A stretch of 64,000 bases of DNA. It comes from Nicotiana tabacum (Eukaryota; Streptophyta; Magnoliopsida; Solanales; Solanaceae). Under the pieces are notes generated by a model. The model was not told the DNA's origin. It ran no database searches and saw only the letters and a program-made list of their open reading frames with translations. Below, one piece after another: positions 1 through 12,434 of the stretch. The translations under genes and the position numbers were made by a program. Position 1 is the stretch's first letter; each line of letters starts with the position of its first letter. The DNA lies in NCBI RefSeq assembly GCF_000715075.1, contig NC_134102.1, positions 45,703,348-45,767,347 of the forward strand. Reading direction: 5' to 3'.

Positions 1-1931
1 GAATTTCAACTTAGCGAGTGTAAAAAGAAAATTATTCTTCTCGTTTGTATATAATTACAAGACAAAGTGCAAATTTAGTATATTACATGACTTGGGTTAT
101 TAACACACCCTAAAAAAGCAAAACAAGTCACCAAAATAAAGTTAATAGCTTATGTTCTTGAGATCCAATAAACCTCCAAAATCACATACATAAGTGTAAC
201 ATATATATCATGTACAAGTCCCAAAACTATACAAAACCTAGGTGCATATGCAAATTTGATCTCCATAAAAGTTCCCAAAATATCTACTTCATATTACCGT
301 CTTAAAATCTCAACCCGTACATTACCTACGATAGAAAAAGACTATCACTGAGCATAAATCTTAGTGGCATATAAACTTTGGTCTTGGAGCCATTAAATTC
401 TCCAATTACCCTTTTCAGCCATAGGTAGCTCAAATGAAACATAAATTTAAAGCAAGTAAACAAATATATCAAAAGTATCAAATATCAAATCTTGAAGTAT
501 TTCTAAATATCAATAACAATGTTCAAGATTCAAATGTCAAAAAAGCATATACTATCAATCTAAGAGAGTTTGCCAAATATCTATTTTTACGTAATATGTA
601 CGTCATGCCTTCTCACCAAGCATAATTAGATATCAAGACGGACCTATGCCCCAGATTAAGTAGGGTCGAAACCCAATAGTCAATAGAATCAAGAACCATA
701 TTAAAAATGACTTTCTAGTACGTACTTATCACAGAACAGTTCCATAATTTACGACGAACCACAAACCCAAACTCGAGATGGAAAAGGATCTGAATCAAGA
801 GGCATGACGAGATGACTGACAAAGTCACTGCCACAAGAAGGACAAAGTCTCAAAAAGAATGCAAAATAATCAAGCAATCCGTATGAGTGGGCGATTTAGT
901 GAATATCTTACAATACTTGATATAACACGAATACAACGACATGAATTGAAGATAAGAGATACAAAATTTCAAGTAATTTCAAACCATTCTAGCAAGTAAT
1001 AAGAGTACAATGTTTATACACAACCCTTGATGTTTTATCACAAAACAATTCCACCACAATTTAAGGACATTCGAATCATCTATGCCATAGACCAACCAAA
1101 TTCAGTGATTCTAACATATCAAACTAAACATGATATCAGTGAAAATCACCCAAAACTTTTAAAACATAAATTCTTGACAATACCAATGTCGTGTGTTTTG
1201 GCTTAGTTCCAGGGAGCCTTGAATCACCCCAATATTAGTTTCTTACAAAATGTTATGCTTAAAAAACTATCATTAGTACATGGAGGATTTGTAAAACAGA
1301 AAATCTAGGCAGCACCTGCCCTGTACTTTATAATCCCTTTTCGGGTAAATACAAGCAAAATCAGGTTTTGGTGCATGAACAAGAGTTATAGAGATGTGAA
1401 ATAACTTTCCCGCAAAGCCTAGCTTACTTAAAACGGAGTCCTATATAAGAAGATATGATAAAAATACTAGTATTTGACTAGTGTAAAAACGGATTTAGTA
1501 ATTTACCACAAAAGAGATGAGCACCTTGTGCTTCACCAAGAGCTAGTTTGGCTGGTTGGTTTTGTGAAAACTCTGATGGTTTTCATGTAGTATTTCATAT
1601 TATATGAAGGAGAGAGGTTTGGGGTTACCTTTGGCATGAAGGAGTTAAATGTGAGATAAGGTTATGAAAAAGCAAGTCACAAAAGTAATATATATGAACT
1701 TTGGATAAGTATGAAAAAGGTGGCTGCCCTAACTACTAAATATCTATAATTTGAAGATTTACACATAGCATCACCATGGAACTTCTTTTTCAATATTAAC
1801 ACAATCTTAAGTAAGCAATTTTTATATATCGTCAAATTCACGATTAGGAAGTGCGAAGTAAAATCTATCCTCATTATAAAGATGATTAACTAGAAATACA
1901 AGTATTAGTCTAAATAATTTGGGGTGTTACA
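1..1931 (-). mobile_element. LTR fragment, minus strand (5' end of LTR at 1931)
   Basis: Read on the minus strand, an LTR-like terminus TGTAACACCCC begins at 1931 and runs left off the window. The body is AT-rich and non-coding, and its style matches other LTRs here. No matching 3' terminus (…TGACA) is visible, so the LTR continues beyond base 1. Short frames inside are not gene-like. Which element it belongs to cannot be determined. Confidence 0.5.
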
Positions 1932-3599
1932 CGTGGACTATGTATTATTGTGGCATTGATATTGTTGTTTCAGAAATGCAGCACAATATGGGCATGTGGT
2001 GTGCGAATGATAGTGTGTTGTGATTGAGATGTGCATGCAACGACATAAGGATGATGTGTATATTGATGTGTGTGCGGCGAGATAAAGGGTACTTATGCAC
2101 ATTGTGCAAGTAAGGGGAAATACATCATTGTGATACACACGCGATGATATACGAGGGCTAAGTGCGTGAAGCTATTTAGGAAAAAATATTTATAAAATAA
2201 ATGTAAGCTTTGCGCGACGTCATAAGGCTGACATCTGATTATGATATGTGACACATCGATGTGACTCTTGTTGTTATTTTGTGTTGGAACGGTTTGTGAC
2301 TTCTTGTGTGTGTCATGCATTTGACGTGATTTTTTGCATAGTTTCAATGTGCTAAATCTGTGCCTTCGTTTTTACGTGATGAATTGGTTGGTAAGATAGA
2401 TTTACCAACGTGGATTTATTATCTCATATTTTGTTGTATTCTTGGTAACATAACATAACATTATTATCATGCTTTACTTTATTTGATTCTTAAAATAAAC
2501 TTCATATCTCATTTAATGCTCTACTTTATTTTAATTGTTATCATGCTTTACTTTATATGATTCTTAAAATAAACTTCTTATCTCATTTGATGATTTACCT
2601 TATATTTATTGTTATCATGCTTTACTTTATTTGATCTTAAAATAAATTTATTATCTCATTTGATGCTTTACCGTATTTGATTCTTCAAATAAACTCATTA
2701 TCTCATTTGACGCTTTATTTCATTTAAATTGATATCATGCTTTTTTTTTTAAATAAATTTTTTGAATATTGTTTTTTGTAATTGACAAAGATACGATATA
2801 TGTGGTGGCGGTCTTTGCCGTGCGAAAGTGATTGATAATGTTGGCACGAGATGCCCTCTGTATAAGAGTTGTGATTCCTGACTTATGATTTGTGGGCATG
2901 AGGTGTTGTGCCTCGAGGTGATTCTTGTTGTAAATTCGGTGTAGGAACAACTTTATTATATGAATTGTTATTTCTTTTCTTAGTTTATTTCACTTGTATT
3001 TTAACCGTGTATTGATTATTTTGTTGTTTATCACATGTTTACTCTTGTTGCCATTTATTGCCTTTAGTATCGGTTGTTTACTTTATATTAATGTTCTTCA
3101 CAGGTTTTTGTGTCTATTGAGTGTATTGACTTGTACCTCGTCACTACTCCACCGAGGTTAGTCTTGATATTTACTGGGTACCATTGTGGTGTAATCATAC
3201 TACGCTTATGCATATTTTTGTGCAGATCCAGGTACTTCAAATCCTGTTAGTTTTGGGAATAGTGCATGAGCAGTTGAAGCCCTCGAGCTATACCTACTGT
3301 TCCGTTCGCAGGCCTCGCAGTCACCCTCTTACTTAAATTATGCTACTGTTTGATTGTAATCCAAAACAGTATTGACATTTGGAATATCTTGTGTACTCTC
3401 CATAGAGCTTATGACTTTGTATTATCGGGCTATGGATTTTGAAAGTTGTATTATGTTATTGGCTATGTTTTGGGCCATTATTCTTAGTTTTATTTAAAAT
3501 TAAGTTTTTATAACCTGTGTGATGTTGTGTGATAGGCTAGCCTAGCCGTATAGACCAGGTGTCGTCACAATCCTAAGGTGGGATCTTGGGGTTGTGACA
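1932..3599 (+). mobile_element. LTR 3'-end fragment, plus strand
   Basis: The right part has the layout seen near the 3' end of several LTRs in this window: 'cttgtacctcgtcactactccaccgagg' style text, then a line with 'tactacgcttatgca' and 'tgtgcagatccaggtac', closing with a terminus GGGTTGTGACA-like at 3599. No gene is present. The segment holds a 74-bp tandem repeat (2455-2745). Its 5' start is not recognised and may be lost at the junction near 1932. Confidence 0.5.
2455..2745 (+). repeat. 74-bp tandem repeat, about 3.7 copies
   Basis: The phrase TTATCATGCTTTACTTTAT recurs at 2464, 2538 and 2612, exactly 74 bp apart, and a decayed copy starts near 2733. Each unit contains a 'ttgattcttaaaataaac' block and an 'atctcattt' block. 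It is a minisatellite-like block inside an LTR fragment, with no coding potential. Confidence 0.8.
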
Positions 3600-4488
3600 A
3601 GTACATAACTTCTCTATATGTCAATTTTGTGCAACATGACTTGCCTAATCATGCATATCTTCTCAATATGCAACTGTTGAAATATTACTTGATGTATCAT
3701 GCATATATACTTTATATGCAAGTGTGAAATGATTATTTGATACTTTATGCATATCTTCTCTATATGCAAGCTTTGATGATTTAGTAATGTTAGACGCATG
3801 TTATCTCTATACGATGAGCTATTAAACTAAAATAGTACTTGTGCATATCTTCTCTATATGCAATTGTTGATGTGTTGTCTGATATAAAATGCATATCTTC
3901 TTTATATGTTAGACTGTTAAGAGTCTTGCGCACACTTTCTCTATCTGCATGGTTAAGTTGTACATGTATTTCTTGCTTAGATTTGGCACTATTGTTGCAT
4001 ATGCGCATACTCTATTGAGTTGTGCAGGTTATGTAAAGTGAGTATCCTTTACCTGAGACCTCATCACTACTTCACTGAGGTTAGTCAGGATACTTACTGA
4101 GTACATGGAGTCGGTTGTACTCGTACTAAACTTATGCACCTTGAGTGTGAATCTTGGAGATGAGGAGTTGTGGATGAAGGAGGCTGGCATTGAAGATGTA
4201 CATACTTTCTGGATATAGCTTCTGCTTATTCTTGGTAGTTTAGGATTTGTACTTCTGTTTATGTATATTCCAATAGATGTTGTATTTATTTTTGTACCAG
4301 ATTTGTAAATCTAAATCATAGTGGCTCATGACTTGTACTACCAATCCTTGGGATGTTATATGGAATTCAGCTATTTTCATTCCTTGTTATTAATGAACTT
4401 CCACTTGAATTATATTATTCTATGTTTGGCTACCTAGCATGTTGGGGTTAGGTTCTATCATGGCTAGGTGGGATTTTGGGACGTGACA
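3600..4488 (+). mobile_element. LTR 3'-end fragment, plus strand (second family)
   Basis: A second LTR end lies directly after the previous one. It carries the late-LTR block (cactgaggttagtcagg… gtacatggagtcgg…) and ends GGGACGTGACA at 4488. The same late-LTR block recurs at 52090-52150 in another fragment, which supports an LTR origin. The 5' part is missing. The left half is a hairpin-bearing repeat (3605-4010). Confidence 0.55.
3605..4010 (+). repeat. About 47-bp repeat with inverted-repeat core
   Basis: The core GCATATCTTCTCTATATGC, in which GCATAT pairs with ATATGC, occurs at 3749 and 3843. Near-copies start at 3653, 3701 and 3891, and degenerate copies lie near 3606 and 3936. Spacing is about 48, 48, 94 and 48 bp, consistent with a unit of about 47-48 bp and one lost core. 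Related 'gcatatcttctac' text occurs at 10230-10290 in another LTR. Confidence 0.7.
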
Positions 4489-4643
4489 GTTGGTTTACTA
4501 GTGGGTTGGATTAGGTGATATCAAAACTTAGGGGGATTTAGGTCATTACATACCAACAAGTTTCAAAATATCATATAAACCCATAGGAAGTCTCAGATCA
4601 TGAAATCAAACACTATAACTCAAAAATGGTTTGGGTTGCTACA
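4489..4643 (-). mobile_element. 5' end of an old LTR, minus strand
   Basis: On the minus strand an LTR-like terminus TGTAGCAACCC begins at 4643. Its upstream (minus) neighbour, now displaced to 7589 and beyond by a younger solo LTR, reads as a purine-rich tract (ctagGGAGAA) preceded by a pol tail remnant. The segment is therefore the start of the 3' LTR of an old minus-strand element, cut short at about 4489. Confidence 0.5.
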
Positions 4644-4645
4644 TT

Positions 4646-4650
4646 CTCCC
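4646..4650 (+). repeat. Target site duplication (left) of solo LTR
   Basis: CTCCC directly precedes the TGTAACGACC terminus, and the same five bases directly follow the LTR at 7589-7593. Confidence 0.85.
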
Positions 4651-5354
4651 TGTAACGACCAGGTTGGTCGTTTTGGGTGTTGTAGCACCGTTCCCCCATT
4701 TACTTCTTATTCTATGCTCAATTATTGATATGTGACTTTTCAGGGTAGTTGGTTTGGTTTCGGGGATGTTTCGGATTGAGTCCTGAAGGTTGAAAGCTTA
4801 AGTTGAAAAGGTTCACCGAATATTGACTTATGTATAAATGACTCCGTAATGGAGATTCGATGGTTCTGATAGCTCCGTAGGGTGAGTTTTTACTTAGGAG
4901 TGTGACCGGATATTGATTTGGAGATCCATCATTGATTTTGGCTTGAAATGGCAAAAGTTGGAAAATTAGAAGTTTGGAGAGTTGAGAAATTTGACCGAGA
5001 GCTAACTTTGTGGTTATCGGGCTCGGATTTTGGTTGTTGAAGTTGGAATAGGTCTGTAGTATGATTTATGACTTATGTGCAAAATTTGAGCTCAATCGAA
5101 GTTGATTTGGTACGTTTCGGCAATGAATTTAGATGTTAGAAAATCATAAGTTCATTAGGCTTGAATTGGGGTGCGATTCATGTTTTTGATATTGTTTGAT
5201 GTGATTTGAGGCCTCGACTAAGTTCGTATGTTGTTTTAGGACTTGTTGGTACATTTGGTTGAGGTCCCGGGGGCTTCGGGTGGATTTCGGATGGTTAACA
5301 GATTGGAATTTTGACTTAGATGATAGCTGATGTTGTAGGTGTGGTTTCTTTATA

Positions 5355-5700
5355 CGTGATCGCGTGGGAAGGTCCGCGATCGCGCAGGCTTATTTTGCGC
5401 AGCTGGGATTTTGTGCTATGTGGTCGCGTATGAAGGTACACAATCGCGTAGCTTTGTACATCGGTGCTTTGCGAACTCGTGGGCTAAGTCACATTCGCGA
5501 AGAGGAAATGAGGAGACTGGGTTCACGCGTGGTTGTTATTCGCGATCGAGTAGCAGTGTTTGCCATCGCATAGGCCAATGATGGCTAGTCATCACATTCG
5601 CGTGGGGCTTTTCGTTACCATGTAGAGTTACATTTTGGCAGCTAGTTTTTGTGCTTCGCGATCGCGAAGCATTTTCCGCGATCATGAAGAAGGGATATCT
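5355..5700 (+). repeat. CG-motif island in solo LTR
   Basis: The stretch is dense in CGCGATCGCG-like words, for example at 5359, 5378, 5530-5550 and 5655-5680, within otherwise CG-poor, AT-rich sequence. The words are near-palindromic and irregularly spaced, so this is not a true tandem repeat. Comparable islands with different words occur in most other LTRs of the window. Confidence 0.65.
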
Positions 5701-6784
5701 TGGTAACGAGGCGATTATAATTTGATTTTGGGAGCTCGGATTGAGGCGATTTTTGGAGAGATTTTCAAGGTAGTGATCGGGGTAAGAGATTCTAACTGGG
5801 TTTTGGTTAAATTACATGAATATATATTTGATTTTATCATTTAATTAGTTATTTGGGTTGGAAAATTGGGGAGCAATTCTAGAAACTTCATAGCCTTTAA
5901 TTTGAGGATTTGAAGGTTGAGTTGTGATCAGATTTGAGTAATTTTGGTATGGTTGGACTCGTGGTTGAATGGGTGTTAGGATTTTATTAATTTTGTCGGT
6001 TTCCGAGACATGGTTCCAGTGTTGACTTTGTAAGTTGACTTTTTGACTTTTGATTAATAACTTAGCTTTTTCATATGGAATTGATTACTATAGCTTGTGT
6101 TGATTGTATCGAGTTGTTTGTGGCTAGATTCGAGGCGTTCAGAGGCCGATTCGCGAGGCAATGTCTGATTGGAGTAGAGATTTGCACAATTTGAGGTAAG
6201 TAACACTTGTAAACTTGGTTTAGAGGATATGAATCCCCGAATTACATGTTATGTGAATGGTGTTGAGCTGCACATGTTAGGTGACGGGCGTGTGGGTGTG
6301 CATTGTAGAAATTGCGACTCGGTCGAATCCGTGGAATTGTGTAGTCATATAACTTGTTATCTTCCACGTATTTCCACTACATTAATGAAAATGAAACTGT
6401 GATTCATGTTAGAAATTATGCTTAGGCTACATGCCGGTACTGTTGGGACCCACAAAGGTCGTGTTGCATGTTGAATTATTTTCCTAATTTGCAATTATGT
6501 ACTCAGTCATAGCTATCATTTGCATATCACATCTCAGTATTTGTTGCCATTTATTGATACATCATATCAACATTGTTTGGGGTGACTATCATGATACTTG
6601 TGAGCCCGAGAGACTAGAGAGATTGATGACTGAGTGAGGCCGAGGGACTGTTTATGAGGATATTTATGGGATTGGGCTGCACGTCACAACATGCTTTATT
6701 GATTAATGCCATGATTGGGTTATTATAGTGCTTGGGAAGGATCTGTTCCTCCAGAGTCTGACATATCAGCAGTGAGCGTAGGTG

Positions 6785-6925
6785 TCTACTGAATGCGAGT
6801 GAGAATGACGAGTGCGAGTGCGAGTGCCCGGCGATTGGGAGGATTTAGTGATTGTGAGGATGGAGTGACTGTGAGGAATGAGTGATTGTGAGGATTGAGT
6901 GAATGGGAGGACTGAATGATTGATA
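6785..6925 (+). repeat. GAGTG-rich minisatellite
   Basis: A run built on 'gagtgc' (three consecutive copies around 6810-6827) is followed by 'gagtgattgtgaggat'-like units of about 16-20 bp up to 6925. It lies inside the solo LTR. The 61-codon minus-strand frame here (6766-6951) simply translates the repeat. Confidence 0.6.
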
Positions 6926-7588
6926 GTCTCAGAGTATGCATATGAATTCATTACTGCTTTGTATTACAGTTGGTATACATAACTGATATGTAGATATCGA
7001 GATGTATCATTTCTCATTTCAGTTACACTCGACATATCTTACCTGTTTGATCTTTAACAATTGAACTTGAAAGCATGTCTTAATTTCTGTACTTTATTTC
7101 TGTAATTGGACTGTACCTGTGATGCTTATCACTGCTTTCCGCCCAAAAGTTATACTTGTTACTTACTGAGTTGGTTGAACTCACGCTACACCCTATACTT
7201 TGTGTGCAGATATAGGTACTTCTGGGTACGGTGGTTACTAACTTTGGAGCTATTATATAGTTAAGAGATCCTCGAGATAGCTGCTTTGGCGCCCGCAGTT
7301 CTTGACTCTCCTCCTTTATTATTTAGTTCTATTTGTAGTGTTCTACTCTTCTAGACAGCATTTCAGACTATGTTATTGTATAGATGCTCATGTACTTAGT
7401 GACACCCAAATTTTGGGGGAATATTATATTGAGTGGCAGTATTTTCGTATATGTATTTATGAGATTTTACTCTTAAAATTATTTTTATTATGTTTTCAAA
7501 CTTAAAGAACGTGTGTTTTATGGAGGTTGACGGCTTGACTTGTATTTCGATAGGCGCCATCACGACATGTGAGATTTGGGTCGTGACA

Positions 7589-7593
7589 CTCCC
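7589..7593 (+). repeat. Target site duplication (right) of solo LTR
   Basis: CTCCC immediately after the LTR end, identical to 4646-4650. Confidence 0.85.
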
Positions 7594-8171
7594 CTAGTTA
7601 ATATAATGTTCATCCTAGAATGATTCTATAAATATACTTGGGGTCTCAAAAAGCTTAGGGATTTTTTTTTGGTGATGTTCTACTCCACATCCTAAGTATC
7701 TTTCTTGGTTGGATGGTTCCTCCACAACACTTTGACCGAATAAATCTTCTCGACCTGAACTAGCAAACTTGTTTGTCCATAATGTCTATTAGTACATCCT
7801 CAAATTCAGCTCATTATCTAGCTGGATGGCTGTGGTCTCAGAAATATCTTTGAAGCACAAAAATATTAAAAAACTAGCTGACCACTGATAAAGTAGGTGT
7901 GAAGGCTAGTTTATAATCCATGACTCCAATCCTTTCATGGATCTCAAAAGGATCAATTTAGCTTGAGCTAAAAGTTTACTTCTTGCCAATCTCATGACTC
8001 CCTTTGTAGGAGAAACATTCAACTGTACCGACTAACCCTGCATGAGCTGTATGTCTTGAACCAGCTTGTCTAAGTATGATGTGTTACTACTATGAGTTGT
8101 CCTAAGTCACTAATGAATCACTTTGACCTTATTTAAGGAATGTTGTAGCAAGTATTGGACCAAAATATTTT
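7594..8171 (-). pseudogene. Decayed pol C-terminus (integrase end/chromodomain), minus strand
   Basis: Translating the minus strand around 7690-7760 gives pieces that match the chromodomain end of Ty3/gypsy pol: VEKIYSVKVLWRNHP followed by a tryptophan-region remnant with stops. Further right (minus-upstream) come degenerate pieces of the integrase C-terminus. Reading on toward 7594 leads to the purine-rich tract and the LTR start at 4643, so it belongs to the old minus-strand element split by the solo LTR. There is no open frame. The identification rests on a short motif plus correct position. Confidence 0.55.
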
Positions 8172-10941
8172 TGTTACGATTTGACTGTTCGTTTTGAGTT
8201 CTAGAACACGATTCTCCTATTTGATGCTTTCTATAGGTCGCTTTGATATATTATAACTTACGGGTATGGATGTTTTAGTTGTCGAGGGATTCATTAGTAA
8301 TTTGGAACACTTAGTTCCTAACTAGAGGGTTAAGGTTGGGAGAGTTGACAAAGTCAATGTTATGGGTAAATTACCACGAATTGGTAATTTGAAGATTCAA
8401 ATAAGTTCGTTATATGAGTTTGGACTTGTACGTATGTTTAGTTCGAGTCATGGGTGGCCCGAGATTAATTCAGCACTTCTAATTGAAAGTTGGAATTTTG
8501 AACTTAAGAGCGTTTTAGATTTTTGTTTGATGCTTGATTCTATTTTTTGGTGTTGTTTTGAGTGTTTTGAACCTTTGTATAAGATTTTATTATACATGCA
8601 TTCTTGCAAGGATGATTGGACGAGGCTCCTCCGGGCTCGGATGCGTTTCGAGGTGGTTTTGGATCATTTTGAGCTATGTTGAAATTGTTAGTTTTATGGT
8701 GCGCATCAGTGCATCACAATTGCAGAGCTGATCCTAGCAATTGCGTAGAAAGATTTAGGGCGGTGGAATTTTGTGCTTTGCGACTACGTGATGAGGTTCC
8801 CGATCGCGAAAATGATGTCAGGCAGGTACATCACAATCGCGTGAAGAAGGGTTGCGACTGCAGAAAAGGAAGTAGGACTTCTGTGCATCACGATCGTGAG
8901 GGTCGTGGTCATGATCACTTAGAGCAATTCACTATCAGGGCTATATTTTTCGACATTTCGAGATTTAGCTTATTTTCACAATTTTTGAGTTTTGCAGAAC
9001 GGGTAAGGAGATTTGAAGAGGGATTTCACTTCAATCTTGTGGGTAAATAATTCAAACTTGGATTTGATCGTATATTTTGATTCCTTATAAATTTTTACAC
9101 ATGAAACATAGAATCAAAGAGTGAAATTTGGGGGTTTCGACTAAAACTTAAGAGAGTGTATTTTGAGGTTTTGAACACCGATTTGGACTCGGATTTGGAA
9201 AATTAATCACATATTTGAACTCGTAGAATTATGGATCAACAAGATCTGACCTTAGACTCTAGTTTCAACCATGTGGGATCGGGTTGACTTTTTGTTAACT
9301 TTTGACATTTGATTAAAGATTGAAACTTTATTATTTGGTATTAGTCTCTATGAATTGTTTTACCTTCAAGTATTGTTTTGCTAGATTTGGAGCTTATGGA
9401 GGCCATAGATAGAGGGAAAGCCATGATTGGATGCTAAAACTTGTTGAAAAAAAGGTAAGTATCTTGCCTATTCTTAGTATGAGAGAAATTAACTTAGGAA
9501 ATGACCTTGTTTTCAAATTGTAATGTGCTGGCTGCAACGTAATGCGTGGTAACATGGTTTAATCATGCTCGGGTTAGACTTTAGGCTTCTTTTTACCTTG
9601 TTTGCTTGTGTGTTCTTTTTGACTTATGCTTTATTTGATTACATGACTACATGCGCCTATTTTGTTCATGGTAGAAACTTATGCTTTATTTGATTCTATG
9701 ACTATGTGAGCCTATTTATTCATGCTACAAATTATGTTTAAGTTATGACATCTTATAGGGGCATGATGGGCTATTTTTGAATTTGTTGATACAATTGATT
9801 TAGCCGTATTCATGCTTTATGTCATGAACACACATCCGCATCTATCACGTCCTTGAGAATTTTATTGGTTATTTCTTGAGAATATGCATACATACTTGGT
9901 GATGAAGATATTGATACAAATTGATATGATAATAGAACATTGGTCATTACGAGAGAATTTATGTTATTATGGCATGTGGTTTATACTGTAAAGTTATTGT
10001 GATATAGACTGATATTATGGCACGAGATTTATGCTGAGAGGCCTATGGATATAGATCCATCCCCCTAGGGTCACCATCCCATGTTTCTCTCTAGGTGGCG
10101 TACACATAGAGTTTGTGATACACTGACGAGTGTAAGATTATGATGGTAATAGTTAAATGAGTTTGGAGTAAAGGTGGAAGCTTTAACTACCTAAGTGAAT
10201 CGTTTATGTCATATCATGCATTCTACATGATTTAAGTGCATATCTTCTACATCATTCTACATATTTTCTGTGCATATAATTCTATATGCTACTTGATGCC
10301 TTTGTTACATGTATTTGCTTTGATAGGCGAGTTAGAATGATTCATGTGTAAATATCTATTTCATGGTACATTTCCCTGTAGTACAACATCTCTTGTCATT
10401 GCCTTGATATGTATATGCATGAACTACACATGTATATTTAATAACGAGTATCTTGTGACATGAACTTCACCTCTATTTCACAGAGGTTAGTCTTGATACT
10501 TACTTAATATAGTTGAGTTTATACTCATATTACACCTCTGCACATTGTTGTGCAGATCCTAGTGTTGGACCTAGCGGTACTCAAAAGGGAGTCTAGGAGC
10601 TTTTTCGGAGACTTCCTGGTGAGCTGCTATTCTTGAATTTGAAGCTTATGGAGTATCCTTCTACTTTATTTACTATTTTCTTGTTCAAGATATTATTTAT
10701 GTACTTAATACTATGTTATACACTATTTAGTAGCTCCTGATATCGTACTACCGGGTCTTGGGAGATTGTTGTGGTATTTTCCACTTTTGATTGATAAGGT
10801 GAGACTTATTATGCTTTATATATAACATGGCAGTACTTTATCCTGTATACGACTTGTTTTAGGTGTTTTTTAATGTTGGATTGACTAGCGAGTTGGGGTT
10901 AAGTGTCATCACGACCATTGGTGGGATTTTGGGTCATGAGA
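8172..10941 (+). mobile_element. 5' LTR of a decayed Ty3/gypsy element, 2,770 bp
   Basis: The LTR starts TGTTACGATTTGACTG at 8172 and ends GGGTCATGAGA at 10941, the last being a mutated TGACA end. A primer-binding-like sequence and a gag start follow directly, which fixes it as a 5' LTR. The CG-motif island is at 8700-8935, and the late-LTR block with 'tgtgcagatcctag' is at 10500-10560. Frames at 8362-8682 and 8676-9050 overlap the island and are not genes. Confidence 0.75.
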
Positions 10942-10944
10942 AAG

Positions 10945-10957
10945 TTGATATCAAAGC
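10945..10957 (+). other. Mutated tRNA-iMet primer binding site
   Basis: TTGATATCAAAGC lies four bases after the LTR end. It differs from the expected TTGGTATCAGAGC (complement of the initiator tRNA-Met 3' end) at two positions, both G-to-A. Its role would be priming minus-strand DNA synthesis. Confidence 0.7.
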
Positions 10958-11067
10958 TCTATGTTAATTGGTTCTATGGGTCATGAAACTTTACATTCTT
11001 CCATTCTTTATCGCGTAACTTTGTTTCATCATGAAATTTTAAAATTTACTCTTCATTTCTCTCTAAG

Positions 11068-12434
11068 ATGATGACGCTACATGCAACGGCTGAGCAGGAG
11101 CCAATACCCTATGCCGGATTTGGGAGAGGTAGGGTCGGGTCAGGATTAGAGCTCAAGCCAAAGCACATGCTTGTTCTAGAGCAGCTTCTGAGTAGCCACC
11201 TATAGCTCCGGTGGTGGACAAGGTCAAAGATCCGGTTGTTCCACCGGACCAGCTAAGGTTCCCCCTCAGTTTTATTTTTATTCTAGTGCTTCGGGATACT
11301 ATAGATTCTGAGTTGCTTTGAGGCTTTGGCACATACCGGGATGACTTCTATAGTTCCAACTACTTCTCAATCTTGAGGGTGCATAAAGCCTAGATACTCA
11401 AACTCTAAAGCAGTCCACCACTCTATTTCAGACTTCGGGAGTTCGTGCTATTCAACTAGTTGGATAGTTTAACCTATTGATGTGGTTAGGCCTGCTATAG
11501 TTGTTGATGAGTAGAAGAGGTGGATCCTCCATATTGTGATGGAGACCCTACAGTTGATGCTCGAGATTTCTTTAATAGATGTCATGAGATTTTGTGCAAT
11601 TTGGGTCTTGTAGAGTCGAATGGAATTTATTTCACTACTTTTGAATTTAGAGGTCCATCCAAGTAATGGTGGCATACTTATGAGAAGAGGTGTGAGCAGG
11701 GTCACTTCCTCTTTCTTGGGCTTAGTTTTCGGCTCTCTTTCTAGAGAAGTTCATCCCACTCACCGGGAGTGACAAGTTGTGTAGCTAGTATTAGCACTTG
11801 AAGCAAGATGGTATGATAGTTACTCAATTTGAGATGAGGTTCACAGATTTCTCATGACATGTAGCTTTTCTGATTCCCTTCGAAAAGGCGAAGGTACGGA
11901 CGTTTACTGAGGGTCTCAATTATGATATCAGATACGAGTTGGGATAAAAGGTTGAGACTGTGACTAGCTTCCACTAGGTTGTGGAGATTTCTAGAAGGTT
12001 AGATAATATCGGTAGGCAGGAGAGATAGACCAAGAGGATTCATGGTACTGGAGGATATAGTGTTGCTTGCTCTGGAGAGAAGGGCCATAATGGTATAGGC
12101 CATCCTAACAAGCTATTTGAGTCAACTCTATAGACTTCCCGTAGTGCTCCAGTTAGCTATGGGTTTCAATGTGCTAGCTCAAGGAAGTTATCATATGGAA
12201 TCTTCTGGGCAGGGCTCTTTTAGTAGTTATTCTGGCCATTTGGGCTAGGCTCAGTCCTAGTAGCCATGCCAGTAGAGGAACTGCTTTTAGTGTGGAGATT
12301 CTAGGCATATGAGGATGGACAATCTGTGATTCCAGCCCCAGTTGCTACACCACCTTCCCAGCCAACTAGAGGAGGAGGTCATGCAAATGAGTTCATCCTA
12401 GAGGAGGAGGCAAAACAGTGGAGGATTGGCTTGT
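11068..12434 (+). pseudogene. Decayed gag (capsid to zinc knuckle) of the 8172 element
   Basis: The frame opens ATGATGACG at 11068 and soon reads a short GRGRVGSG basic stretch, typical of the gag N-terminus in these elements. From about 11530 the translation gives ADARDFFNRCHEILCNLGLV and a following block matching the gag capsid region, then many stops. A zinc-knuckle remnant (CGDSRHM) and a proline/glycine-rich tail follow at 12290-12420. An LTR begins at 12435, cutting gag off before protease. The part from 11462 is duplicated at 25481-26471. The gene cannot be expressed as it stands. Confidence 0.75.

Larger units (their letters stand above)
4651..7588 (+). mobile_element. Solo LTR, Ty3/gypsy type, 2,938 bp
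   Basis: The LTR starts TGTAACGACC (4651) and ends TGGGTCGTGACA (7588). It is flanked by a perfect 5-bp duplication CTCCC, with no internal region and no second LTR. This is the structure left when the two LTRs of an integrated element recombine. It contains a CG-motif island (5355-5700), a minisatellite (6785-6925) and a late-LTR block ending 'tgtgcagatataggtac'. A 69-codon frame at 5364-5573 runs through the island and is not a gene. Confidence 0.9.

Noticed and set aside
8362..9050. Overlapping 106- and 124-codon frames
   Set aside because: Both lie within the 8172-10941 LTR and its CG island, with no domain or start context.
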